NCBI GenBank assembly: GCA_963839685.1
Contig: CAWIVS010000009.1
Span: forward strand, 1-64,000
DNA: 64,000 bases
Origin: CADEED01 sp963839685
GTDB lineage: Bacteria; Pseudomonadota; Gammaproteobacteria; Steroidobacterales; Steroidobacteraceae
Direction: 5' to 3'
Below the pieces are notes generated by a model that saw nothing but the letters and a program-made list of their open reading frames with translations, was not told the DNA's origin and ran no database searches. Numbering within the stretch: the first letter of the stretch is position 1; each line of letters begins with the position of its first letter. This document shows positions 18,612 through 27,184 of this stretch, piece after piece. The translations under genes and the position numbers were made by a program.

Positions 18612-19767
18612 TTAGCTGATTTGAGGATCCGGCTTGGGAGCGACGACGGCAGCGCATAGCGGCACGAGAATCAACAGACGCCGGGATCATCCAGAACGCC
18701 ATCGTCAGCCCGACGTGCTTGGCGACGAACCCGATGACGGCCGGACCGAGCAGAATGCCGGCATAACCGGCCGTCGTGATTGCCGCGATGGCGAGGCCCG
18801 GCGGCATCACCTTCTGACTACCCGCACGGCGGAACAACACTGGCACGACATTCGCCGCACCGAGGCCGATCAGGATGAAAGCCGCCATCGCGACGGCTAC
18901 GACAGGCGTCATGAGCAACAGCATGAAGCCGGCGATGGCCACCAGGCTTCCCCAAATCATTATCGATTGGTCACCGATCCTCGCGGTCAGTTCATCGCCC
19001 GAGAATCTTGCCAGCGTCATCGCGATCGAAAACAGCATGTAGCCAATGCCTCCCTGCTCCACGTCCACCAGCCCCGTGCCGGTGATGAGCAATGCGCTCC
19101 AGTCGAGGAGCGCGCCTTCGGCCAGAAAAGTGATGGCAGCCAGCGCAGCAATGACCAGCACCACTCCGCGCGGCCAGGCGAAGTGCGGCTCACCGTCGGC
19201 GGCCTTCGTCCTGAGCAAACGCGGCCATGACACCAACATGGCCAGGACCATCAGCACGGACCCGATCAACACGCATTGCAGAGGACTCAGCCCTGCGGAC
19301 AACAGCAGCGTGATGAACGCCGCGCCGACAAAGCCGCCCAGGCTGTAAAGCGCGTGAAAACCCGACAACAGCGGCCGGCCGACGTCGCGCTCGACCTCGA
19401 CGGCATGGATGTTCATTGCCACGTCGAGCGAGCCCAGGGTTGCGCCGAACAACAGCAACGCGACGCCCAACGTGAAGGGCGTAGACGCGATGACCAGCCA
19501 CGGGAGCACCGCCGCAAGTCCGAAACCGCTCACCAGGATGACGGGGCGCGTTCCGAACCTCGAGCTCAACATGCCCGTGAAGAACATCGCCACGAGGGAA
19601 CCGATGCCGAGGCACAACAGGAGTATTCCCAGCACGCGCTCATCGACTGCCAGGCGGTCCTTCGCATAAGGCACGAGAGGCGCCCAGCAAGAGACGCCAA
19701 AACCGGCGACGAGGAAGGCGAGCCGCGTGGCGATACGCGGCGAAGGATTATCTGCGGATGGGTTCAA
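18612..19767 (-). CDS. MFS transporter (one frameshift near the C-terminus)
   Basis: The product has about 12 hydrophobic segments, starting LAFLVAGFGVSCWAPLVPYAK, with a loop SSRFGTRPVIL (MFS motif A type) and a sixth-to-seventh helix break around LLRTKAADGEP. It resembles the FucP/YbjJ-like group of sugar or drug carriers; the substrate is unknown. After FWMIPA at about 18685 the frame must change to read LLILVPLCAAVVAPKP and stop at 18612-18614. Without the shift the frame runs into the DUF4336-like gene. The intact C-terminal helix in the alternate frame argues for a sequencing indel or a very recent mutation. Confidence 0.75.
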
Positions 19768-19912
19768 CCCCCGCGATAGTATCCTACGGCAGCGGCGCCC
19801 CGGTGTTCATGAGTAGTAAGGCCGCGTGAAGTGCAGAATCGCCTGGCGTGACTCATATACCCTACTCCGGGCGCAAGCCGAGTCTGTATAGAAAGAGTGA
19901 ACTTGTGAGGCG

Positions 19913-21010
19913 CTAACGTAGGCCTGACGCCAAGCCGAGGAATGTCTCAATGCGACCAAGTTCGGCATCGCGTTCCCGCCGGAAAGCCGGATCCTTCGGT
20001 GCGCGGCCGCTGGCGTATCCGAACGACGATACCAGCCGCCCGTCAGCGACAGACAGATTCCCCCAGCCCACGACCGCATCGCCCCACAGTAACGGCAGCG
20101 CGTAGTAGCCGCGCACGCGTTTCGCGGCCGGCGTGTAGGCCTCGAACCGGTAGGCCCAGCCCCAAAAGGATTCGAAACGCCGTCGGTCCCAGACCACGGG
20201 GTCGAACGGAGCCAGCAACCGCACCTCGTCGCTCACGACGTGGCGTCGCGAACGCGGGTTCTCGCCTTCCGGCCAATACCAGGTGCGGCCATCGATCGTC
20301 GCATGCGGCAGGCGCGCCTTCGCGCGCGCCAGCGCGGACTTCCGCGCGTCGCCCCAGTGCGGCACTGCGAACTTCAGCAGCACCACCAATTGCGCCAGCG
20401 ACGTCGCCGGCAGCGGTGCGTATTTGTTCACGATGATGTCCACCAGCGTGTCCATCGTCGCTGCCGGGTCCGCTGGCGCCACATTCGCTTCCCGCGCTGC
20501 ATACAACCGTATGCCGCCCTCGCGCCGCGCGATGCGCAGCAGCCCGCGGTAGTGCATGCCATCCAGCAACTGCGTCGATGCGTTGCTCGAACCACCGAAC
20601 CAGTTCGTCGCCTTGCCATGGGCGAAGTGCGCGTCAACCTCGCGCGGATGGACCACCCCGCGCTCGCGCACGAAATCCAGCACCGCGTTCGCCTGGCGCC
20701 AGCGCGCCTTCGTCCACACCTGCCTCGCCGTGCGCGGGTGCATCAGCCTGTGCACTTCGCGCGGCACAAAGCCGTAGTTGACGAAGAAGTCCTCCTCGAT
20801 CAGCAACTTCGAATAGCGGCGCTCGAGGTCACCGGCACGGTAATTGGCGACACGGTGGCGAAGAGTCAGGTCTTGCGCTCGTGCAGGGGCGCGGATGGGA
20901 TCGGCTTGAACAAAGCCGAGCTTCGCGATTGCCTTAGGAAGGGTCGTCGGCCTGAAGAGCGAGCGAGAGATGGCGTAGCGGCGGAGATCGGAGAGGGTTG
21001 GGGTGATCAT
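19913..21010 (-). CDS. ycaQ: YcaQ/AlkX-type winged-helix DNA glycosylase
   Basis: The 365-residue protein belongs to the HTH_42 family, which excises bulky alkylated bases and unhooks interstrand crosslinks. The QxD catalytic motif is visible as Gln35-Ala-Asp37 in LGFVQADPIRAPARAQDL. Further family sequence includes RRYSKLLIEEDFFVNYGFVPREVHRLMHPR and LLAPFDPVVWDRRRFESFWGWAYRFEAYTP. ATG 21010 begins MITPTLSDLRR. The 5' 76 bases and the 28 bases around the stop recur together at 60602-60710 as a deleted copy. Confidence 0.88.
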   Translation of the reverse strand: MITPTLSDLRRYAISRSLFRPTTLPKAIAKLGFVQADPIRAPARAQDLTLRHRVANYRAGDLERRYSKLLIEEDFFVNYGFVPREVHRLMHPRTARQVWTKARWRQANAVLDFVRERGVVHPREVDAHFAHGKATNWFGGSSNASTQLLDGMHYRGLLRIARREGGIRLYAAREANVAPADPAATMDTLVDIIVNKYAPLPATSLAQLVVLLKFAVPHWGDARKSALARAKARLPHATIDGRTWYWPEGENPRSRRHVVSDEVRLLAPFDPVVWDRRRFESFWGWAYRFEAYTPAAKRVRGYYALPLLWGDAVVGWGNLSVADGRLVSSFGYASGRAPKDPAFRRERDAELGRIETFLGLASGLR

Positions 21011-21245
21011 GAGCCTTGACCATATTGAATCTGGGACGCACCCGGGCAGACCATGATTCGCACTCAAGGTTGGCGCGCCGTCCGACGCAGTCTTGAGCGA
21101 CGTGAGCTCGGGTTCCAGCGGGAACACCAGTTGGGTGGCGAAAGGGCGGTGTCCCCCGGGGGTGTTGGCCCCCTTGAAGGGCTTGCCAAGGGCCCTATTT
21201 TTCGCGGCCGAGTCCAATCGAGCGATACATCGCATAGGAGGTTCG

Positions 21246-21461
21246 ATGCATCGATCTGCCCAGCTGCAATTTCAACGGCTCCCGCCGGAGGCCCAGCGAG
21301 CTGCGCTCTGGCGTCTGGCCTGGAGCGGCCTCGCCCCCGAACAAATCGCCGAGCGCACGGGATGGTCGGCCGAAAAGGTCCGGCGTGCCATGCACGACGA
21401 ACTCGCACCGGGTCATCCGCCCGGGCCGAGCCGATCAGCACGAATAGCAACCAGTGCTTGA
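21246..21461 (+). CDS. Small HTH protein, 71 residues
   Basis: The ATG at 21246 is preceded by AGGAGG at 21236-21241. Residues 13-50 (QRAALWRLAWSGLAPEQIAER and TGWSAEKVRRAMHDE) have the helix-turn-helix spacing of a sigma-70 region 4 or Sin-like domain: a helix, a short turn after the glutamine-isoleucine pair, then a recognition helix. No other domain is present. A 14-bp stem terminator follows five bases after the stop. A role as a small DNA-binding regulator is an inference; no close family is recognised. Confidence 0.55.
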   Translation: MHRSAQLQFQRLPPEAQRAALWRLAWSGLAPEQIAERTGWSAEKVRRAMHDELAPGHPPGPSRSARIATSA

Positions 21462-21465
21462 ACCG

Positions 21466-21498
21466 CGAAGGCGCGGATCCCGGCGATCCGCGCCTTCG
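21466..21498 (+). terminator. Long-stem terminator hairpin
   Basis: A perfect 14-bp stem (CGAAGGCGCGGATC with GATCCGCGCCTTCG) and a five-base loop begin five bases after the stop of the small HTH gene. There is no long T-run, as is common in GC-rich genomes. It separates that gene from the 60-residue gene at 21568. Confidence 0.7.
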
Positions 21499-21567
21499 TG
21501 AATCTGAGACTTGCTTCAGCTCGGATTCAGTCGGGGCTCCGTACCTTAGAGGCCGAAGGAGCATGTT

Positions 21568-21750
21568 ATGAAACGTCCCAAGGAAAGCGCTCTTCCCCTC
21601 CCGCAGTGCGACTATGGCCTGGCGCTGCAGACTGCCGTGTCCTGGCTCGGCGACCGACACCTGCTTGCGAAGCCTATGCCGCGACGCAGCGTGGAGCGCA
21701 CGTCCTTCGTACAACGGCCGGCGACCGGGCTGCGCAGCCGCAAGCAGTAA
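21568..21750 (+). CDS. Small basic protein, 60 residues, unknown
   Basis: ATG 21568 is preceded by AAGGAG at 21556-21561, a good ribosome site. The product is basic, with a middle YGLALQTAVSWLGDRHLL that could form one amphipathic helix and a C-terminal RRSVERTSFVQRP tail. No family is recognised. The stop is followed after one base by a copy of the dispersed palindrome, which may end the transcript. The gene is convergent with the AraC regulator. Confidence 0.45.
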   Translation: MKRPKESALPLPQCDYGLALQTAVSWLGDRHLLAKPMPRRSVERTSFVQRPATGLRSRKQ

Positions 21751-21751
21751 C

Positions 21752-21771
21752 GACGTTCCAGCTGGAACGTC
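21752..21771. repeat. Dispersed palindrome, copy 2 (20 bp, perfect)
   Basis: GACGTTCCAGCTGGAACGTC is a perfect 20-bp palindrome. It lies one base after the stop of the 60-residue gene and 26 bases from the end of the convergent AraC gene. The placement between two gene ends fits a terminator-like or REP-like role. Confidence 0.85.
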
Positions 21772-21797
21772 CAGCGGCCCTACTGCGACGTAGCCAG

Positions 21798-22670
21798 CTA
21801 CCCGCCCAACTCCCCTTCCAGCAGATGATCGCCGATGATCGTCGTGAAGCCCGGCGCCTGATTGAGCCACGACACCGGCGACGTGCCCATGAACTGCCTG
21901 AACTCGCGATCGAAGTGCGACTCGTCGTAATAGGCCTCGAGATGCGAGCGCGTCTCGCCTGGCTGGTCCTCACCGAGCCGCCCACTAAACCAGCGATAGC
22001 TGCGCTTGAAACGCTCGACGCGCGCAAATTGTTTGGGTGTCATGCCCATGCGCGCAACGAAACGCCGTTCGAGGGTACGGGCATCGAGGCGGTGCTCGCG
22101 CGCCCACTTCAAGATGGGTTGCGCACCACGCGTAGCGCGAATCCTTTCGAGCAGTAGTTCGATCGCAGGGTCGTCGCGAACTTCGTGAATCAACCCTCGC
22201 AGAAAGAACCGGTCGAATACCTCTGGCAACTGGTCGACGGACGGCAAATTTGCGATCTCATCTTCGAGTTCCAGCAGTGCGTCGCACCCGAGATCCGCGC
22301 AGTCCACCGTGTTGTCCCGAAAATCGGTCAGCGGCATGCGAAGCAGTGTCCGCAACGCGCGCGGATCCAGTTTGACGCCAGCCAACCGAAGTCCGCCCGG
22401 GCTGTGCGTCAATACGGATTTTGAACGGCCGCCGATGACATAGCTCTTACTCACGTGCGCGCGTTTTTCGGGATCACCGAGTTGCCAGCGTGTGAATGCT
22501 CCGGCGATCCGGAACACCAGCTCCGAGTGTCCATCAGGGATCAGCAAATCCGGTGAATCCGCCGTCGCGTGCTTGCCGTCGGCCTGGTACTCGGGATGGG
22601 GCTCGACCCACCAGTAACACTTGATCCACGGCCTCAGGCGCGCATCGGGCCGCAGCCGGAAGTAGCGCAT
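21798..22670 (-). CDS. AraC-family transcriptional regulator
   Basis: The 290-residue protein has an N-terminal ligand or effector domain of the DUF6597/ThcR-like kind (YFRLRPDARLRPWIKCYWWVE, LLIPDGHSELVFRI, and GVKLDPRALRTLL). A C-terminal double HTH follows (about 195-280), with WAREHRLDARTLERRFVARMGMTPKQFARVERFKRS and AYYDESHFDREFRQFMGTSP. ATG 22670 is preferred over 22724 because MRYFRLRP is the usual family start. It is divergent from the molybdenum hydroxylase genes, with 74 bases between the starts, and probably controls them. Confidence 0.88.
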   Translation of the reverse strand: MRYFRLRPDARLRPWIKCYWWVEPHPEYQADGKHATADSPDLLIPDGHSELVFRIAGAFTRWQLGDPEKRAHVSKSYVIGGRSKSVLTHSPGGLRLAGVKLDPRALRTLLRMPLTDFRDNTVDCADLGCDALLELEDEIANLPSVDQLPEVFDRFFLRGLIHEVRDDPAIELLLERIRATRGAQPILKWAREHRLDARTLERRFVARMGMTPKQFARVERFKRSYRWFSGRLGEDQPGETRSHLEAYYDESHFDREFRQFMGTSPVSWLNQAPGFTTIIGDHLLEGELGG

Positions 22671-22744
22671 GCTTTCATCAGCCAGAGTCGGTGCCGATTT
22701 TTTACAAGACGCGTTCAGTATCACGTTTGATACTCGCTCGGCGC

Positions 22745-23194
22745 ATGAGAACCGAACTCAGTATCAACGGACAGACGCGCGCCGTCGAGGCCGATCCCGA
22801 CACTCCTCTTCTATGGGTGCTGCGCGATCACTTAGGGTTGACGGGCACGAAATTCGGCTGCGGCATCGGCCAGTGCGGCGCCTGCACGGTGCATTTCGAT
22901 GGCACCGCCACGCGCTCCTGCCTCGTGCCACTGAAGGCAGCCGTCGGCGCGAAGATCACGACCATCGAAGGGTTGTCCCCGGATTCGGGCCATCCCCTGC
23001 AGCGCGCCTGGCTGGACATCAACGTTGCCCAATGCGGCTACTGCCAGGCGGGCATGCTGATGGCCGCTGCGGCGTTGCTGCGGCAACACGCCGCTCCCAG
23101 CGATGAACAGATCGACGCGGCGATGACGAACATTTGCCGTTGCGGCACCTACCACCGCATCCGCAGCGCGATTCACCGCGTCGCGTCCAAATGA
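22745..23194 (+). CDS. iorA: 2Fe-2S subunit of a molybdenum hydroxylase (IorA-like)
   Basis: The 149-residue electron-transfer subunit carries two 2Fe-2S clusters. The plant-ferredoxin-type cluster is bound by Cys39, Cys44, Cys47 and Cys59 (GCGIGQCGACTVH), the second by Cys97, Cys100, Cys131 and Cys133 (QCGYCQAGM, NICRCGTYHR). It resembles the alpha subunit of isoquinoline 1-oxidoreductase, which lacks a FAD subunit. ATG 22745 is chosen over an upstream frame. Its stop overlaps the next start by four bases (ATGA), so the two subunits are coupled. Confidence 0.9.
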   Translation: MRTELSINGQTRAVEADPDTPLLWVLRDHLGLTGTKFGCGIGQCGACTVHFDGTATRSCLVPLKAAVGAKITTIEGLSPDSGHPLQRAWLDINVAQCGYCQAGMLMAAAALLRQHAAPSDEQIDAAMTNICRCGTYHRIRSAIHRVASK

Positions 23195-25395
23195 ACCGCC
23201 GGGAGTTCATTGTCTCCACGAGCGTTATCGGCGGCGGCATGGCGCTGGCCCTCGTGCCGCGCGCGGAAGGTGCCGCGACACGCACTGCCGCGGCGGAGCT
23301 GACGCCGTGGATCGTGATCGGCGCGGACAACATCGTGACGGTGCGCGTGCCTGGCCCGGAATCCGGCACGGGAAAATTGACACAGGCAGCGATGTTCGTG
23401 GCCGAAGAACTGGAGTGCGACTGGAACAAGGTGCGTGTCGAGCCGATCTCGTTCAACCGCAACACGCGCGAAGGCAACCTCTACCTCGGCGCCACCGGGA
23501 TCTGGTCCACCTTTGCGGGCGCCGGCGCATCCGGCGAGGTCATGAAAGCCTTGATGCAGGCCGGAGCGAGTGCGCGCGAAAGGCTGCGAGCGGCGGCGGC
23601 GGCGCAGTGGAAAGTGCCGGTCAGGGAAATCGAGGCGAAATCCGGCGTGCTGTCGCACGCACGCACGAAGCGCCAGGCAACCTACGGCGAACTCGCGTCA
23701 CGGGCAGCGACCATCAAACTATCCACAGAGCCGGCGCCCAAACCGCGCGAGCGCTGGACGCTGCTCACGAAACAAACCTTGCCGATGGTGCACGCCCGAT
23801 CTGTCGTGAATGGCAGCTCGGTGTTCGGCATCGACGTGCGCGTGCCGGGGATGCTCTATGCCGCGTTGCTGCAATGTCCGGTGCACGGCGGCAGGCTCGT
23901 CAGTCACGACTTCGAGAAGATCAAAGGCATGCCCGGCGTCCGCGGCGTCGCGGTGGTCGACCCGGACGAGCCGCGGCGCGAGCTCAAGAAGCCCGCACAC
24001 TGGGCCAACACGAAGGCGCAAAGCGGCATCGCGGTGATTGCCGAGCACTATTGGCAGGCGCGCAAGGCGCTGGAGGCGCTGCCCGTGACCTGGGACTTCG
24101 GTTCAGGCGCGCAGTGGAAAACGACCCAGCAGATCTATGACGCCCTGTATGCGCGACTGAAGGAACCCGCGGAGGATCTGCTGAGCGACGTCGGCGACGC
24201 GCCGCGCCATACGGAGGCGGCCGATGCAACCGTGGTCGAAGCCGACTACCTGACGCCGCTCTGCGATCACGCCACCATGGAGCCGCTCAATGGCACCGCG
24301 CTGGTGACGGCGAACCGCGTCGATCTCTGGCATCCGGCCGCCATGGTGGTGCAGGCGCTCGTCATTGCCACCGAGGAGACCGGCGTGCCCGCGGAGAACA
24401 TCCATTTTCACCAGACACTGGTTGGCGGCAGCTTCGGCCGCCGCGTCAACTGCGACGACGTGCGCATGGTCCTGGCCGTCGCCAGGAAGTTTCCCGGGAC
24501 GCCGATCCAGGTGATCTGGTCGCGCGAGGAGACCTTCCGCCAGGGGAAATACCGCGACCTGCACGCCGTGCGCATGCGCGCCGCGCTCGGATCCGACGGC
24601 TTGCCGCAGGCGCTCATCTCTCACGTGGCCGCGTGGAAGCCGGTGATGTTCGGCATGAGCGACGCGGTGTACGTCAAGGGTTCCATCCCCAACGTCCGCA
24701 TCGAGACCTCGAACGTCGAGACACACATCCTCACCGGACAATACCGTGGCCCCGGCTACAACTCGCATTGTTTCTTCGTCGAGTGCTTCATCGATGAATG
24801 CGCCACGCGAGCCGGCATCGATCCGCTCGAGTACCGCCTGCGGTTGTTAGCCAAGTGGCCGGATGCCGGCTGGCGAAAATGCCTGGAAGTCGCGGCGCAA
24901 AAGGCCGGCTGGGGTTCACCACTGCCGGCGGGTCAGGGCCGCGGCATTGCCATCGGCAATTTCGGCGGCGGCGGCGAGCCGCACGCTGGCATGACGGTAG
25001 CCGCGGTTGCGACCGCGGAAGTCACCACTGCCGGCGAGCTCAGAGTTCATGCGCTCGACATCAGTTTCGATTGCGGGCAGGTGCTGAACATGGACGCGGT
25101 GCGCTCGCAGCTCGAGGGGTCGGCGGTGTTCGGCATGAACATGTCCCTGAACGAAGAGATCACCATCGAGAACGGGCGCGTCGTCGAGGGCAATTTCGAC
25201 CGCTACCCGATGTTGCGCCTCGCCGATGTGCCGCGGATCAACATCCACAGCGACGCGCTGAGCGGCCATGACCGCTACGCCAATGCCGGTGAAGCCGGCG
25301 TCGGCGTCATCGGGCCCGCCATCGCGAACGCCGTTTTCGCCGCCACCGGTGTACGGCTGCGGAGCATGCCGTTCCGGAAGCTTCGGCTGAGATGA
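23191..25395 (+). CDS. iorB: Molybdopterin-binding subunit of a molybdenum hydroxylase (IorB-like)
   Basis: The 734-residue subunit begins MNRREFIVSTSVIGGG, a Tat-type or anchor-like N-terminus common in IorB relatives. It has the xanthine dehydrogenase family large-subunit features GSFGRRVNCDD, GQYRGPGYNSHCFFVECFIDECA and the terminal GEAGVGVIGPAIANAVF with the base-type glutamate. The substrate is probably an N-heterocycle or an aldehyde; the sequence does not decide which. With the 2Fe-2S subunit it would be a two-subunit periplasmic-type oxidase feeding electrons to the respiratory chain. The neighbouring AraC gene is the likely regulator. Confidence 0.88.
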   Translation: MNRREFIVSTSVIGGGMALALVPRAEGAATRTAAAELTPWIVIGADNIVTVRVPGPESGTGKLTQAAMFVAEELECDWNKVRVEPISFNRNTREGNLYLGATGIWSTFAGAGASGEVMKALMQAGASARERLRAAAAAQWKVPVREIEAKSGVLSHARTKRQATYGELASRAATIKLSTEPAPKPRERWTLLTKQTLPMVHARSVVNGSSVFGIDVRVPGMLYAALLQCPVHGGRLVSHDFEKIKGMPGVRGVAVVDPDEPRRELKKPAHWANTKAQSGIAVIAEHYWQARKALEALPVTWDFGSGAQWKTTQQIYDALYARLKEPAEDLLSDVGDAPRHTEAADATVVEADYLTPLCDHATMEPLNGTALVTANRVDLWHPAAMVVQALVIATEETGVPAENIHFHQTLVGGSFGRRVNCDDVRMVLAVARKFPGTPIQVIWSREETFRQGKYRDLHAVRMRAALGSDGLPQALISHVAAWKPVMFGMSDAVYVKGSIPNVRIETSNVETHILTGQYRGPGYNSHCFFVECFIDECATRAGIDPLEYRLRLLAKWPDAGWRKCLEVAAQKAGWGSPLPAGQGRGIAIGNFGGGGEPHAGMTVAAVATAEVTTAGELRVHALDISFDCGQVLNMDAVRSQLEGSAVFGMNMSLNEEITIENGRVVEGNFDRYPMLRLADVPRINIHSDALSGHDRYANAGEAGVGVIGPAIANAVFAATGVRLRSMPFRKLRLR

Positions 25396-25427
25396 TTGAT
25401 CAGCGGCCAAGAGACCAGGCCCGTAGC

Positions 25428-26327
25428 TCACCGCGTCACGCGCAGCTGCGCATCGTCGGCAACGTAGCGCACATAACGATAGTCATGAATGAAGCTGATC
25501 CGACCGTCACGCCATTCGAGCCACATGAAATAGCCGGGCTCGGCATCCGTCCGGTTTTCGTAGACCGCAATCACTTCGCGACCTTCGAGCCAGGCGGGCG
25601 CGAGCCAGATTTCCGGCCAATTTGCATACATCGTGAAGAACATGCCGACATCGGAGCGGCCGCGGCGCCGCGGGTAGGTGGACTGGGCAAGCTGGACGTC
25701 TTCCGCCAGCAGCGCCCGCAAGGCGTCCCAGTCACGATTGTTGAAGAGCGAGACATAGCGCGCCGTATCGGCGGAAGCAGCCACCACATCGGCGGGTGAA
25801 GGCGGCGTCGCGTTGGACTCACGAAGGCGCGCACGGCCGCGCGCCAGGTGGCCCTTCACCGCGTCGACTGAAATCGCGAGGAACTCCGCGATCTCGCCGA
25901 GTGACTGGCCCAGCACGTCCTTCAGGATGACAACACTGCGCTGCAGGACGGGAAGCTCCGTGAAGCGCGACACCGCCGTCGTGAGCGCTTCCTGGCGCAG
26001 CGCCATCTCCTCGGGATCGGGTTTGCCCACATCGGGAAGGTTCATGGCAATGTCGATGGGTTCGGACTTGCGTATCGCACGCCCACGCAGCAGGTCGATG
26101 GCCCGGTTGTGCGCGATCCTGAAGAGCCAAAGGCGCAGCGGTGTCGCCACATCCAGTTCCGGCAAAGCTGCCAACGCCTGGGCAAAGGCATCCTGCACCA
26201 CATCTTCGCCATCGAGAACCGATCCCATGAGCCGCGCGCAATAGCGGTGAAGCTCCGGCCTCGCTTGAGTGGTCAGGGCCAGGAACTCTGCTTGTTGTTC
26301 ACGTTTCGCCGCTTGCGCTTCGTTCAA
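25428..26327 (-). CDS. ECF sigma factor with C-terminal SnoaL-like domain
   Basis: The 299-residue protein has sigma region 2 at about 20-85 (DGEDVVQDAFAQALAAL, LFRIAHNRAIDLLRGR) and region 4 at about 125-175 (LPVLQRSVVILKDVLGQSLGEIAEFLAISVDAVKGHLARGRARL). An added NTF2/SnoaL-like domain occupies about 185-299 (ARYVSLFNNRDWDALRALLAEDVQ and onward). Such C-terminal domains are known from ECF41-type sigmas, where they modulate activity; the WLPEP linker motif of that group is not seen. No anti-sigma gene is adjacent. It overlaps the SDR gene by four bases. Confidence 0.88.
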   Translation of the reverse strand: MNEAQAAKREQQAEFLALTTQARPELHRYCARLMGSVLDGEDVVQDAFAQALAALPELDVATPLRLWLFRIAHNRAIDLLRGRAIRKSEPIDIAMNLPDVGKPDPEEMALRQEALTTAVSRFTELPVLQRSVVILKDVLGQSLGEIAEFLAISVDAVKGHLARGRARLRESNATPPSPADVVAASADTARYVSLFNNRDWDALRALLAEDVQLAQSTYPRRRGRSDVGMFFTMYANWPEIWLAPAWLEGREVIAVYENRTDAEPGYFMWLEWRDGRISFIHDYRYVRYVADDAQLRVTR

Positions 26328-27079
26328 GACGCCATTTCCTCGAGGACCGTGGCTCCCGTCTCGCCTTTCACCCCGACCGCGAATGCCTTTGAGAATGCCG
26401 GATCGCTGAGCGCCGAAATCACTTTCTCGCCGAATTCACCCGGCGGCAATGGCGGTCCGAAACGTGTCAGGAATTCCTGCGGCGTGATGCCGGCAGCACG
26501 CGCGTAGGCATGTGCGCCGGTATCGCCGACGCCCGTGCCCGCGAACATCTGCTGAGGCACGACGACCTGAAAACGAATGCCGAGCTGCTTTTCGTTGGCG
26601 ACGACGTTCGCATATTTCGCCATGAGCCACAGCATGCGCTTGGCGCCCCCATAGCCACCAGAGAGCGGCGAGCCATTCACCGCGCCGCTGGAGCTCACCA
26701 GCACGCGCGCCCCCGCCTTGAGCGGCAATGTGAGCGCCGCCTTCAGCCAGTAGAGCCCCGCCTTCACGTCGATGTCCCAGGGTGCGCTGAAGTCCGCCCA
26801 ATTGAGCTCATCCAGCCGGCCCATGCGTGGCTTGGTACCGGCGTTCAGCACCAGGAAGTCTGGCGAGATTTCACCGAGGATGCGTCGTGCCGCCGCTTCG
26901 TCGGTGATGTCCGCCGAAATGGTCGCCACACCCAGCCGCTCGCGAACCGCGGCGAGCGCATCGGCGCTGCGCGCGACCACCGTGACTTTGGCGCCGCGCC
27001 GCACCAGCGCTTCGACCAAACCAAGTCCGAGCCCGCGGCTGCCGCCGGTCACCACCGCGGTTCTATTCTTGAATTCCAT
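26324..27079 (-). CDS. Short-chain dehydrogenase/reductase
   Basis: The 251-residue SDR shows the nucleotide-binding TGGSRGLGLG (residues 11-20), the NAG motif at 79-81, a catalytic serine in VSSSGAV and Tyr143/Lys147 in YGGAK. ARSAD after the second strand suggests NADP preference. The substrate is unknown. It is first in a two-gene unit with the ECF sigma factor (ATGA overlap). Oxidoreductases are the usual partners of SnoaL-bearing ECF sigmas, which supports a shared function. Confidence 0.88.
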   Translation of the reverse strand: MEFKNRTAVVTGGSRGLGLGLVEALVRRGAKVTVVARSADALAAVRERLGVATISADITDEAAARRILGEISPDFLVLNAGTKPRMGRLDELNWADFSAPWDIDVKAGLYWLKAALTLPLKAGARVLVSSSGAVNGSPLSGGYGGAKRMLWLMAKYANVVANEKQLGIRFQVVVPQQMFAGTGVGDTGAHAYARAAGITPQEFLTRFGPPLPPGEFGEKVISALSDPAFSKAFAVGVKGETGATVLEEMAS

Positions 27080-27184
27080 TGATCGATCTCCTGCAGTTTG
27101 TGGTCACAAACAGAAGACGATTGAAGGAGGTGAAAGGAGTCACTTCAGTCCAAAAGGGGGCTGCGGCATCTCCATCTAACTACC

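Noticed and set aside
17830..19767. An MFS-DUF4336 fusion protein of 645 residues
   Set aside because: Between the two parts the fusion reads an unnatural arginine/serine/cysteine-rich stretch, whereas another frame gives a proper final MFS helix and a stop at 18612. An indel near 18685 explains the fusion better.
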